Part shown: positions 8,020 to 16,330 of the stretch, piece by piece | Position numbering within the stretch: position 1 is the first letter of the stretch | How the letters are laid out: each line of letters starts with the position of its first letter | From: Promethearchaeati archaeon | GTDB lineage: Archaea; Asgardarchaeota; Heimdallarchaeia; Heimdallarchaeales; Heimdallarchaeaceae | Length of the DNA stretch: 64,000 bases | Direction of reading: 5' to 3' | Assembly: GCA_013166775.1 (NCBI GenBank) | Contig: JABLTJ010000001.1 | Span: 194,237-258,236 of the forward strand | The notes under the pieces: model-generated | What the model was told of the DNA's origin: nothing | Database searches by the model: none | What the model saw: only the letters and a program-made list of their open reading frames with translations | Translations under genes and position numbers: made by a program

Positions 8020-8655
8020 ATGTCAGAAGAAACAGGAGAAAAAGCAGAAGAAGAAATGCTCCTGATTCCAAGAGACACATATCTTGTCTCTGGAATTCAT
8101 ATAGGAACCAGTGTATGTACAAAATTCATGGAACCCTTCAAATACAGAGTTAGAAATGATGGAATTTACGTCCTAGATGTGAATGCAACAGATGAGCGTA
8201 TTCGTATTTCAGCTAAATTCATAAGTCGTTTCGAGGCATCAAGAGTTGCAGTTTTTGCCACAAGGCAATATGCATCTGTACCAAGTACAAAAATGGCAAG
8301 ACTCTGTGGTTTCAAAGCAGTTCCAGGAAGATTTATCCCCGGAACATTAACAAATCCATCATATGATGGTTATATTGAGCCGGAAATCGTTATTCTAACT
8401 GATCCAAGAGCAGATAAGCAAGCTTTAACTGAAGCTGCCTCTCGAGGAATTCCTATTGTTGCTTTATGTGATACTGATAATGCAACAAGCTATGTTGATT
8501 TAGTATTACCTGTTAACAACAAAGGAAGAAAATCACTAGCACAAGTATATTATCTTTTAACAAGAGAAATCCTGAGAGCAAGAGGAGAACTTGGAGAAAC
8601 TGAAGAATTATCCGTCACAGTTGAAGATTTTGCATTCAAATTAATAAGAGAGTAA
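8020..8655 (+). CDS. rps2: 30S ribosomal protein uS2 (Rps2)
   Basis: Archaeal/eukaryotic-type uS2 without bacterial features. Landmarks are HIGTSVCTKFMEPF, YVLDVNATDERI, the central VFATRQYA, the GRFIPGTLTNP segment and IVALCDTDNATSYVDLVLP, followed by NNKGRKSLAQVYYLL. Length is normal at 211 residues with a short acidic N-terminal extension (EETGEKAEEE). GAGG lies 9 bases before the ATG. It forms the usual archaeal neighbourhood with rpo10 upstream and mevalonate kinase downstream. Confidence 0.96.
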   Translation: MSEETGEKAEEEMLLIPRDTYLVSGIHIGTSVCTKFMEPFKYRVRNDGIYVLDVNATDERIRISAKFISRFEASRVAVFATRQYASVPSTKMARLCGFKAVPGRFIPGTLTNPSYDGYIEPEIVILTDPRADKQALTEAASRGIPIVALCDTDNATSYVDLVLPVNNKGRKSLAQVYYLLTREILRARGELGETEELSVTVEDFAFKLIRE

Positions 8656-8710
8656 CTTTTTCTCTCCCTCTTTTGAAAAACATTTTATTTGATAACTTTC
8701 TATCTCAGAT

Positions 8711-9673
8711 ATGGATATTGAAAAAGTAACCTTCTCAGCTCCAGGAAAGGTTATTCTTTTTGGAGAACACTCTGTGGTTTACGGATATCCTGCTATAGCA
8801 TCTGCCATAGGATTACGTGCAAAGTGTTCAATAAATTCAACATCACTAGAAAAGAACTCAATTTCAATACCTAACATAATACCTGCTAGGAAATTCATAT
8901 TAGGAAACGAAATTCCTGGTGTTTTAAAATCACTTGAGTTTATTGTACATCATATTCTCAAGAAGACAAAAAACCAAAAAAAACTTGAAATGGAAATTCT
9001 TTCAGATTTACCAGTGTCAGCTGGATTGGGATCAAGCGCAGCTGTATCTGTATCAGTTGCTGCAAGCCTTTTTTCCATTTTAGGTATTGAACATAATTTG
9101 GAGAATGTAAATGAAGTTGCATTTGACGCTGAAAAGATTATTCATGGAACTCCCTCAGGGATAGATAATACGATTTCCACTTTTGGAGGAAGTATTATTT
9201 TTGAAGAGAGCAACATCAAACAAATACCAATTAATCTTCCATTATCTCACTTTATAATAGTCAATAGCTTGGTTCCAAGGAATACTAAGGATTTAGTATA
9301 TTCTCTGAGAGATAGATATAACAAAGATACAAAGAAATACTCACAGCTTTTTGAGAAAATAGGGGAGATTGTTGAAGAGAGTCAGAAGAATCTTAAGCTT
9401 GGAGATTTGGAAAGAATAGGTGATTTAATGAATAGGAATCATATCTTACTCGACGAGCTAGGGGTGGGGAACAAGCATATAAAGAAGATAGTAAGTATAT
9501 TGAATAATCAAAAAGCATTTGGTTGTAAGCTAACAGGAGCAGGGGGAGGCGGGTGCGTAATTGGGTTATTCGAAGATAGAGAAAACATCAATAATGTAAT
9601 TGAATTACTTCATCAAGAAGGATATAATGCTTTCATTACAGATATTTCCACACAAGGGGTTAGACATGAATAG
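8711..9673 (+). CDS. mvk: Mevalonate kinase
   Basis: GHMP-family kinase that phosphorylates mevalonate in isoprenoid (archaeal lipid) synthesis. It has motif 1 APGKVILFGEHSVVYGYPAI, motif 2 LPVSAGLGSSAAVSVSVA (ATP-binding loop), HGTPSGIDNTISTFGG with the catalytic Asp, and motif 3 KLTGAGGGGCVIGL. Length is 320 residues, normal for archaea. A TATA-like TTTTATTTGATAA is centred about 25 bases before the ATG, suggesting a leaderless start. The gene overlaps the isopentenyl phosphate kinase start by 8 bases. Confidence 0.95.
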   Translation: MDIEKVTFSAPGKVILFGEHSVVYGYPAIASAIGLRAKCSINSTSLEKNSISIPNIIPARKFILGNEIPGVLKSLEFIVHHILKKTKNQKKLEMEILSDLPVSAGLGSSAAVSVSVAASLFSILGIEHNLENVNEVAFDAEKIIHGTPSGIDNTISTFGGSIIFEESNIKQIPINLPLSHFIIVNSLVPRNTKDLVYSLRDRYNKDTKKYSQLFEKIGEIVEESQKNLKLGDLERIGDLMNRNHILLDELGVGNKHIKKIVSILNNQKAFGCKLTGAGGGGCVIGLFEDRENINNVIELLHQEGYNAFITDISTQGVRHE

Positions 9674-10481
9674 AGAAAGAATCGACATAATAAAACTAGG
9701 TGGTTCTGTAATCACTGATAAAACAAGTTATAAAAAACTGAAAAAAAACACACTGCAAGATTTAATTAGAATAATAAGCATATGGGATAAGAAATGCATT
9801 GTTGTGCATGGTGCTGGTTCTTTTGGGCATATTTTAGCAGAAAAATATTCTATAGTCTCAGGATATCAAAATAAAGAACAGTTAGCGGGATTAGCACAAA
9901 TAAGATATGATCTGAATGATTTAAAGCAGAAGATACTTGAGGTTTTTAATGAAAAGGGAATAAATGTTCTTGATTTTCAAACAAGTGCTTTGGCTTACCA
10001 GAAAGCAGGAAGTGCTGATAAGGAAATTTTCATAGCGCCTGTTTTGAAAGCCTTGGAAATTGGTTTGTTACCATTATTGTCTGGAGATATACTCTTCACC
10101 GATGACGAATCATTCACAATCTATAGTGGTGATTCACTTATTGATCTTCTAGCCCAAAATTTCGACGTGAGTCGTGTCATCTTTTTAACAGATGTTAATG
10201 GTTTAATGGTTACTGATTCTACTTCCAACATAGTTAAACTGCTGGAAAATGCAAGTTTTGAGGAATTCAATAGAATTGAACCTGCTGATTATTCTTCTGA
10301 AGGAAAGGCTGACGTTACAGGTGGTATGCTTGGAAAGATTGACACTATTAAAGCAATTCTCAATAATGTGGATGAAATCATTATCGTTAATGGAAATTAT
10401 CCTGAGAGAATTCAAAAAATACTTGATCGTGATAGAACAATTTGTACTGTAATCACAGGAAGAAAATCTACAAAAAGATAA
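9666..10481 (+). CDS. ipk: Isopentenyl phosphate kinase
   Basis: Amino-acid-kinase fold enzyme that converts isopentenyl phosphate to the diphosphate in the archaeal modified mevalonate pathway. It has KLGGSVITDK at the N-terminus, HGAGSFGH with the catalytic His, SGDILFTDDESFTIYSGDSL, VIFLTDVNGLM and DVTGGMLGKI. The frame is open further upstream, but the ATG at 9666 gives the family-typical N-terminus (MNRERIDIIKLGGS) and an 8-base overlap with mvk, consistent with translational coupling. Confidence 0.95.
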   Translation: MNRERIDIIKLGGSVITDKTSYKKLKKNTLQDLIRIISIWDKKCIVVHGAGSFGHILAEKYSIVSGYQNKEQLAGLAQIRYDLNDLKQKILEVFNEKGINVLDFQTSALAYQKAGSADKEIFIAPVLKALEIGLLPLLSGDILFTDDESFTIYSGDSLIDLLAQNFDVSRVIFLTDVNGLMVTDSTSNIVKLLENASFEEFNRIEPADYSSEGKADVTGGMLGKIDTIKAILNNVDEIIIVNGNYPERIQKILDRDRTICTVITGRKSTKR

Positions 10482-10553
10482 GTCTTTTAAACTCAATATA
10501 AATTCTGTTTATACCTAATGAAGGCACTTTCTTGGTGTCCGAGGTGAAATAAA

Positions 10554-10913
10554 ATGTATAAGAAGTTTGATATTCCTGAAGAAATTATTAAGGAGTCTTT
10601 GAATATTTTAGAGACTGCATCAAAAACTGGACAAATTAGAAAAGGAACAAATGAAGTTACCAAAGCTATTGAACGTGGTACTGCAAAATTAGTTTACATT
10701 GCAGAAGATGTAACTCCACCTGAGATTGTTATGCATCTCCCATTGCTGTGTGAAGAACACAAGATTTCTTTCACATTCGTAGCAACAAAGGATGATTTGG
10801 GAAAAGCTGCTAGTCTTAAGGTTGGCTCCGCTTCAGTTGCTATAGTTAATGCTGGTGAAGCAAAAAACGCTTTGAAAGGATTAAATAGTAAATTGGACGA
10901 ATTCAGAAAGTAG
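10554..10913 (+). CDS. rpl7ae: 50S ribosomal protein L7Ae
   Basis: Kink-turn RNA-binding protein of 119 residues, shared in archaea by the ribosome, box C/D and H/ACA RNPs and RNase P. Landmarks are GQIRKGTNEVTKAIERGTAKLVYIAEDV, PPEIVMHLPLLCEEHKI and LGKAASLKVGSASVAI. A GAGGTGA ribosome-binding site sits 7 bases before the ATG, and a TTTAAA-type promoter element lies at about 10486. First gene of the conserved run L7Ae-S28e-L24e-ndk. Confidence 0.96.
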   Translation: MYKKFDIPEEIIKESLNILETASKTGQIRKGTNEVTKAIERGTAKLVYIAEDVTPPEIVMHLPLLCEEHKISFTFVATKDDLGKAASLKVGSASVAIVNAGEAKNALKGLNSKLDEFRK

Positions 10914-10927
10914 ATTAGGTGAATTTA

Positions 10928-11155
10928 ATGAGCTCAAAATCTAGAGGCGATGACGAAGCTATTCCTGCAGAAATTATTCAGGTTCTTGATAGGACAGGAA
11001 GTGTAGGAGAAGTAACACAAGCAAGAGTAAAAGTGTTAGAAGGACGAGACAAGAATCGTATCCTCACTCGAAACCTGAAAGGCCCCATCAGAAAAGGGGA
11101 CATTATAATGCTTAGGGAAACAGAGAGAGAAGCAAAGAAGATACGAAGAAGGTAA
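10928..11155 (+). CDS. rps28e: 30S ribosomal protein S28e
   Basis: OB-fold ribosomal protein. It has [37 protein letters not shown] and [23 protein letters not shown] at 10919 is in frame, but AGGTGA lies correctly placed for the ATG at 10928, which gives the family-typical short N-terminus (75 residues). Only 14 bases after rpl7ae; clearly one operon. Confidence 0.95.
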   Translation: MSSKSRGDDEAIPAEIIQVLDRTGSVGEVTQARVKVLEGRDKNRILTRNLKGPIRKGDIIMLRETEREAKKIRRR

Positions 11156-11165
11156 GTGATAAACA

Positions 11166-11357
11166 ATGTCAAGAAGATCAAGAAAATGCTCATTCTGCGG
11201 AAAGGAAATTGAAACTGGAAGAGGCATGCTATTTGTTCAAAGAGCAGGTTCTGTTCTATATTTTTGCTCCAATAAATGCAAAAAATCTCAAATTAAGCAT
11301 AAAAGAGATCCAAAGAAATTAAAATGGACAGAAAGGTACGAAAGAAAAATCATGTAA
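11166..11357 (+). CDS. rpl24e: 50S ribosomal protein L24e
   Basis: Zinc-ribbon ribosomal protein of 63 residues: CSFCGKEIETGRGMLFVQ followed by YFCSNKCKKSQIKHKRDPKK. The two CxxC pairs form the zinc site. It follows rps28e by 10 bases in the archaeal L7Ae-S28e-L24e-ndk order. Confidence 0.95.
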   Translation: MSRRSRKCSFCGKEIETGRGMLFVQRAGSVLYFCSNKCKKSQIKHKRDPKKLKWTERYERKIM

Positions 11358-11477
11358 ATATCTTCTTTACCTACTTCTTTTCATTTATTCTCAAAGAAAA
11401 TTTTTCATTTTTATTGTTCAAAACAATTAATTTTTAATCTCCTTCAAAAAAGTTCCTTAATTATAAGGTGAATAAGA

Positions 11478-11927
11478 TTGGAAAAAGAATTTATCATGAT
11501 TAAGCCCGATGGAGTACAAAGAGGATTAGTTGGAGAAGTAATTAGAAGAATAGAGAAAGTAGGCTTCAAAATTATTGCAATGAAATTACATAAAGTTACA
11601 ATGGAACAAGCTGAAAAACATTATGCAATACACAAAGGAAAACCATTCTATGAAGGACTGCTAGAATATATCACAAGCGGACCTGTGGTTTCAATGATAG
11701 TTGAAGGAAAGGAAGCAGTCAAAATAACTAGAAAAATTGTTGGTGCAACTAATCCAGTTGACGCAGAGCCGGGGTCAATTCGAGGAGATTATTCATTGGA
11801 AATTGGTAGAAATATAATTCATGCTGCTGATTCACCTGAAAATGCTATTATTGAATACAAGATTTACTTTGCTGAAGAAGAATTTGAAGTTTATCAAAAA
11901 AGCGATGAAGTTTGGATATATGAGTGA
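11478..11927 (+). CDS. ndk: Nucleoside diphosphate kinase
   Basis: Transfers phosphate between nucleoside triphosphates and diphosphates through a phospho-histidine. It shows EFIMIKPDGVQRGLVGEVI, GKPFYEGLLEYITSGPVV, GATNPVDAEPGSIRGDYSL and the active-site IGRNIIHAADSPENA (His). Length is 149 residues. The start is TTG with AAGGTG 7 bases upstream. A TTTTTAAT box about 40 bases upstream suggests it may also be transcribed separately from the ribosomal genes. Confidence 0.95.
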   Translation: MEKEFIMIKPDGVQRGLVGEVIRRIEKVGFKIIAMKLHKVTMEQAEKHYAIHKGKPFYEGLLEYITSGPVVSMIVEGKEAVKITRKIVGATNPVDAEPGSIRGDYSLEIGRNIIHAADSPENAIIEYKIYFAEEEFEVYQKSDEVWIYE

Positions 11928-11996
11928 ATTATAGAACATTATTGTTCTCTTCGTCTTTTGTTTTAAAAAAAAATAAATTGTGATTTTCACAATTCA

Positions 11997-14228
11997 TCAC
12001 TTTTTAATAAGAAATTTGAGCTTTCCTTTCTTGTTAAGATAGAAAAATGCTCCAGTACCACCTCCAAGTACTATCACTGGTATTGTGAGACCAAGAGCTA
12101 ACGCTGTAGCAGGAAATTTAGGATAACTACTTGAATTGAGCGGATCTGTTCCTTTCTTTATTTCTTTGCCATCTGAATAACCGTCTCCATCAGTGTCTTC
12201 ATTAAATGGATCAGTTCCGTATGTAAATTCCTCAAGATTAGTTAAATCATCTTTATCAGGGTCCTCAGCTGAATCATTCACTAAAGCATCAGTCCCATAA
12301 AAAACTTCCCAGAAATCATTCATACCATCGTCATCGCTATCATTGTCGAGTGGATCTGTTCCATGAATATTTACCTCATCACCATCAATTAGATTATCGT
12401 CATCGCTGTCATCATCAAGTGGGTCAGTTCCATAATCAATGATCTCTTCTCCATCTAGGAGCTTATCGTCATCAGTGTCATTATAGAAAGGATCTGTTCC
12501 ATAATCAAATATTTCCTCGAGGTCATCTATTCTGTCTTTATCTGTATCACTTGATGGATAGTGATCAAAAATAGGATCCCCTTCGCTGTAGATATAATAA
12601 CTTCCAACGCCATTCCAGTCATCCCAGTAATTCCCTTCAAGCAAAAAAGCATCATACCATGTGTTTTCTGTTCCCTCATCCCTGGCTTGTGAAGAAAGCG
12701 TGATGCTATTGTTAAAGAATATGTTGTGGTCTATTTTATTGTACTCTGATAAATAATCTAAAGTTATTGCATAATTTAGATCATCTATTATTTTTGCATT
12801 ATTTAGGAAAATATTATACCTTATTGTGCTATTATCTGCATCTTCAAAGTATATTCCAATTTCCAGATTATCATAGAATTTATTATAGTTTATTGTACAA
12901 TTAGATAAATCAGAAGCATCTATTCCTATGGAATTATTAAAAAAGACATTGTTTGATATTATTGCATTATCACTTTCATCAATTACCAGAGCAGTTTCAC
13001 TGTTATCTTCAAAACTATTATTCATTACTTGTATACAATGCTGTGTATAAAGTTCTATTCCCCATCTATTGTTTCTGAAGGTGTTTCCAGTTATATTTGC
13101 TTCTAATACATAATTCATTTCACTTGACGACGCTGAAATTCCTGTATTCTCATTATTCTGAAATATATTATCTGCTATTTCTATGTAAAAAGTATCTTCT
13201 AATTCCAAACCTCTAACATTGTTATAGAATCCATTATCATGTATAAATGTATAATTCGATTTCTGAATATCTATCCCTTCTTCATTTTGTGCAAGATAGC
13301 AATTTTGAATTTCCGCACTATTCGATCCAACTATTTTCATTGCGTAATTCACTTGCTCAATATTCTGGTTAGTTATCTTGATATCTGAACAATCGAAAAT
13401 GAATAATTGACCATATATACTTTGATCTATGATAATTGAATTTTGACCTTTGAAAAAACCATGAAGCTTATCATTAACATAATTATTCTCGAAGTTATAT
13501 AAAAGATAATCATCTATTGAATACTCTTCTATATACATTCCACCATTATAGATTCTATTGTTGGTTATTTCAGAATTAAGTGCTGATCTTAATCCTATAC
13601 AATCATCTTGTTTTGTTCCATATATTTTATTATTATCAATTTTACAATTGTTGGAATTAAAAATGAAAACTGGTCTATTAGAAGTGCATTCTCTAATTTC
13701 ATTGTTTGATATAGTTGTGTTATGTGCTTCTCTTGTATATATAGCTTCATTATTTTTCTGCATAGTATTATTATCTATTATACAACCTTCTATCCACATA
13801 AGCTGGATCGCTCTGTTTCCATTGTTTACAATGGTATTGTTCACAATTTTAGCAGTAAAAGGACCAACATAAGAGAAGTAGATACCATCATTATCAGCAT
13901 CAACATAACAATTTCTTAGTATGAAATGTTCATTTGTTTGTCTAATGGAGATTCCTCTAGAATCTGTTGTCGTGACATTATAATTCTCAATGATATAAGG
14001 ATTGATTTCCGACCCATTTCCAGAAGTTGCATAAGTTGTGAAATCACTATCCGAATTAATAGTTATGTTATCTATAGAGACTAAAGATTTGATTTGAATA
14101 GGTATATGGTAATTCCCTGTTTCTGCTATTATGTCTGTTTTTTCTGAATAAATATTCAATTGTAGTATAATCAAAAAACAAATTATGAACCCTATATGCA
14201 TTTTTTTTATTTTTATTCTTTTATTCAT
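11997..14228 (-). CDS. Secreted, membrane-anchored parallel beta-helix protein with calcium-binding-type repeats
   Basis: The protein has 743 residues. The hydrophobic segment near residues 11-28 is a signal peptide or anchor. Residues about 60-530 are an Asn-rich, right-handed parallel beta-helix of the NosD/PbH1 kind, with endless variations of NNTI, ISNN and DNS turns. Residues 560-703 hold about six thrombospondin-type-3/dockerin-like Asp-rich repeats. A C-terminal hydrophobic helix (about 707-730) and Lys-rich tail would anchor it in the membrane. Such proteins are exposed on the archaeal surface and may bind carbohydrate or mediate contact. It sits on the opposite strand between ndk and infB, genes that are usually adjacent. 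Its ligand is unknown. Confidence 0.8.
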   Translation of the reverse strand: MNKRIKIKKMHIGFIICFLIILQLNIYSEKTDIIAETGNYHIPIQIKSLVSIDNITINSDSDFTTYATSGNGSEINPYIIENYNVTTTDSRGISIRQTNEHFILRNCYVDADNDGIYFSYVGPFTAKIVNNTIVNNGNRAIQLMWIEGCIIDNNTMQKNNEAIYTREAHNTTISNNEIRECTSNRPVFIFNSNNCKIDNNKIYGTKQDDCIGLRSALNSEITNNRIYNGGMYIEEYSIDDYLLYNFENNYVNDKLHGFFKGQNSIIIDQSIYGQLFIFDCSDIKITNQNIEQVNYAMKIVGSNSAEIQNCYLAQNEEGIDIQKSNYTFIHDNGFYNNVRGLELEDTFYIEIADNIFQNNENTGISASSSEMNYVLEANITGNTFRNNRWGIELYTQHCIQVMNNSFEDNSETALVIDESDNAIISNNVFFNNSIGIDASDLSNCTINYNKFYDNLEIGIYFEDADNSTIRYNIFLNNAKIIDDLNYAITLDYLSEYNKIDHNIFFNNSITLSSQARDEGTENTWYDAFLLEGNYWDDWNGVGSYYIYSEGDPIFDHYPSSDTDKDRIDDLEEIFDYGTDPFYNDTDDDKLLDGEEIIDYGTDPLDDDSDDDNLIDGDEVNIHGTDPLDNDSDDDGMNDFWEVFYGTDALVNDSAEDPDKDDLTNLEEFTYGTDPFNEDTDGDGYSDGKEIKKGTDPLNSSSYPKFPATALALGLTIPVIVLGGGTGAFFYLNKKGKLKFLIKK
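12120..12551 (-). repeat. Six Asp-rich thrombospondin type 3-like repeats within the beta-helix protein
   Basis: Within residues 560-703 a unit of about 23 residues recurs: GTDP, a variable Asn/Asp stretch, then DxDxDxxxDGxEI. Examples are YGTDPFYNDTDDDKLLDGEE and YGTDPLDDDSDDDNLIDGDE. The spacing of Asp residues fits calcium-binding TSP3 repeats, which stiffen surface stalks. Calcium binding is inferred. Confidence 0.8.
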
Positions 14229-14333
14229 TTGAAACTCTCTATAAAATTGAAAGTGTTAAATATATTAAGAATTGTTCTCTAATTTTTTGAAGTATTCATT
14301 AAAGTATGTGATTTTATGTTCAACCAATTTGTT

Positions 14334-14343
14334 TTTATTTAAA
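14334..14343 (+). promoter_or_regulatory. TATA-like box upstream of infB
   Basis: TTTATTTAAA lies 63 bases before the chosen infB start. It would give infB its own promoter, needed because the beta-helix gene on the opposite strand separates it from the ndk operon. Pattern only. Confidence 0.4.
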
Positions 14344-14405
14344 TTGTTAAGAAGTTGGATTATATTATATCTGGATTACTCTAAAAACAAAATGCAGTGA
14401 TTAGA

Positions 14406-16214
14406 ATGTCTAAAATAATTGATGAAAAGGAAGGAAAAAGAATCAGAAGTCCAATAGGAGTAATCCTAGGACATGTGGATTCTGGAAAAACAAGTTTACT
14501 TGATAAGGTAAGAGGTACAGCGGTTCAAGCGAGAGAAGCAGCTGGTATTACTCAACATGTTGGGGCATCGTTTTTCCCTTCTGAAACAATTCTAAATGTT
14601 TGTGGAGCATTGATGGAAGCAACTAAAGTACAATTGAATATTCCGGGAATATTGATTGTAGATACACCAGGGCACGCAGCTTTTATGAATTTAAGAAAAA
14701 GAGGAGCTTCAGTTGCAGATATAGCTATACTGGTTGTAGATGTTACTCGCGGTTTCCAAGCTCAAACCTATGAATCTTTAGATATTTTAAGAGCTAGAAA
14801 AACACCATTCATAATTGCAGCAAATAAAATTGACAGAATCTCTGCATGGAAATCAATTCCAAATGCAACATTTCAGGAAACCTATAGTAAACAGAATGAA
14901 AAAGCAAGTGCAGACATGGATAACAGAATATATGAGATCATGGGAGAACTATCTGAGCTAAGAATGGAGGGAGAAAGATATGATAGAGTAAAGGATTTTA
15001 GAAAATCAATTGCTATTGTACCAACTAGCGCACAAACTGGTGAAGGCATACCTGATTTGTTTTTAGTTCTTTCCGGTTTAACTCAACAATTTATGATGGA
15101 TAAGTTGGAATACAGTGAAGGACCGGGAATAGGTACTGTTCTTGAGGTGAAGGAAGAGGAAGGTTTGGGAACAACTATAGACGTTATTCTATACGAGGGA
15201 GTAATGAAGAAAAATGATAAAATAGTGGTTGGAGGAAGGGAAAAACCAGCTCTTCTCAAAATTAGAGCTCTTCTAGAGCCAAAGGATCTCGATGAAATGA
15301 GAGATCCAAGAGATAAATTCAAAGGTGTTGATTCAGTTTTTGCATCAGCTGGTGTAAAAATATCTGCTCCTGGTTTAGAGGATGCACTAGCTGGTGCTCC
15401 TATACGAGTTGCTCCACCTGGAGAAGAAGATGATGTTTATAAGGCTGTTGAGAGCGAGCTTGAGAGTTTCAGAATCGAAACAAAAACAAATGGATTAATT
15501 CTTAAAGTGGATACTCTTGGAAGTCTTGAAGCAATTGTTGATATGATAAAAGAAAAAAACATCCCAATCCAGAAAGCTGATGTTGGAGAAGTTAACAAGA
15601 AAGATGTTATTGATGCTGCAATAGTAGCAGATAAAACACCAGAATATGCAGCAATTTTATGCTTCAATGTGAATGTTCATTCTGATGCTCAAGAAGAAAT
15701 CGAAGTGAACGATATCAAAGTTTTCAGTAATAATGTTATTTACAATCTAATAGATGATTTTGAGAGATGGATGATAGACACTAGAGAAGCAATAAAAACT
15801 GATTCACTGAAAGATTTACAGATGCCAGCAAAGATTGAATTACTTCCTGATCATACTTTTCGATCAAGTAAACCTGCAATTGTTGGTGTTGAAGTGTTAG
15901 GAGGGAAAATTCACCCTCAACAAATGTTGATAAGACAAGATAACAAGAGAGTGGGAAGAATACGTCAAATTCAAGAGAGACAAGAATCAGTTCAAGAAGC
16001 TACTAAAGGTAAACAAGTTGCAATATCAATCAGGGGTCCAACAGTTGGTAGACAAATAAAAGAAGGAGATGTTCTCTATGTTGATATTCCTGAAAGGCAT
16101 GCAGTTTTACTGATGAAGAAATATAGAGATATGATAACTAATGATGATGCAAAGATTTTGGAAGAACTTGCAGTAATTAAAAGAGAAAACGTCAGTAAGT
16201 ATTGGGGATGGTAA
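14406..16214 (+). CDS. infB: Translation initiation factor aIF5B
   Basis: GTPase that promotes subunit joining and initiator tRNA placement. It shows G1 GHVDSGKTSLLDKVRG, switch I AGITQHVGASFF, G3 DTPGHAAFM, G4 ANKIDRI and G5 TSAQTGEG, then domain II, the domain III SLGSLEAIV segment and a domain IV with RPTVGRQI-like GPTVGRQIKEGDVLYVD. The length of 602 residues is typical of the short archaeal form. A GTG three codons upstream is in frame. I chose the ATG at 14406 because GTGAT, complementary to the 16S 3' end, lies just before it. Confidence 0.95.
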   Translation: MSKIIDEKEGKRIRSPIGVILGHVDSGKTSLLDKVRGTAVQAREAAGITQHVGASFFPSETILNVCGALMEATKVQLNIPGILIVDTPGHAAFMNLRKRGASVADIAILVVDVTRGFQAQTYESLDILRARKTPFIIAANKIDRISAWKSIPNATFQETYSKQNEKASADMDNRIYEIMGELSELRMEGERYDRVKDFRKSIAIVPTSAQTGEGIPDLFLVLSGLTQQFMMDKLEYSEGPGIGTVLEVKEEEGLGTTIDVILYEGVMKKNDKIVVGGREKPALLKIRALLEPKDLDEMRDPRDKFKGVDSVFASAGVKISAPGLEDALAGAPIRVAPPGEEDDVYKAVESELESFRIETKTNGLILKVDTLGSLEAIVDMIKEKNIPIQKADVGEVNKKDVIDAAIVADKTPEYAAILCFNVNVHSDAQEEIEVNDIKVFSNNVIYNLIDDFERWMIDTREAIKTDSLKDLQMPAKIELLPDHTFRSSKPAIVGVEVLGGKIHPQQMLIRQDNKRVGRIRQIQERQESVQEATKGKQVAISIRGPTVGRQIKEGDVLYVDIPERHAVLLMKKYRDMITNDDAKILEELAVIKRENVSKYWGW

Positions 16215-16261
16215 TCCGTCTAAAGCGCGGTAAGTTTAAATATTCTTTTACATTCTTTTTA

Positions 16262-16330
16262 TTAACTGAGTACTAGTTTTTCAACCTTTACTCAGTTAGT
16301 TCCTGAGGTCCACTTGGGAAGGGATTATTT
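16262..16330 (+). ncRNA. Candidate small structured RNA or terminator between infB and tiaS
   Basis: A perfect 9-bp inverted repeat, AACTGAGTA (16264-16272) with TACTCAGTT (16289-16297), encloses a 16-nt loop. A strong TATA-like TTTAAATA lies at 16235-16242, about 25 bases before the hairpin, and a run of T follows near 16326-16332. This spacing would fit a small transcript of about 60-70 nt. I recognise no C/D or H/ACA motif set. Because the flanking genes converge, the hairpin might equally be a processing or termination structure. Confidence 0.3.

Noticed and set aside
13558-13919. Plus-strand frames within the beta-helix gene
   Set aside because: They are out-of-frame shadows of the long minus-strand gene with hydrophobic, non-protein-like composition.
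12120-14228. CRISPR-like or DNA-level tandem repeat in the beta-helix gene
   Set aside because: The periodicity is in the protein (beta-helix coils and Asp-rich repeats); DNA units are diverged and coding throughout.
11930-14400. Mobile-element insertion bringing the beta-helix gene between ndk and infB
   Set aside because: No transposase, terminal inverted repeats or target duplication could be seen; only the disturbed gene order supports an insertion.
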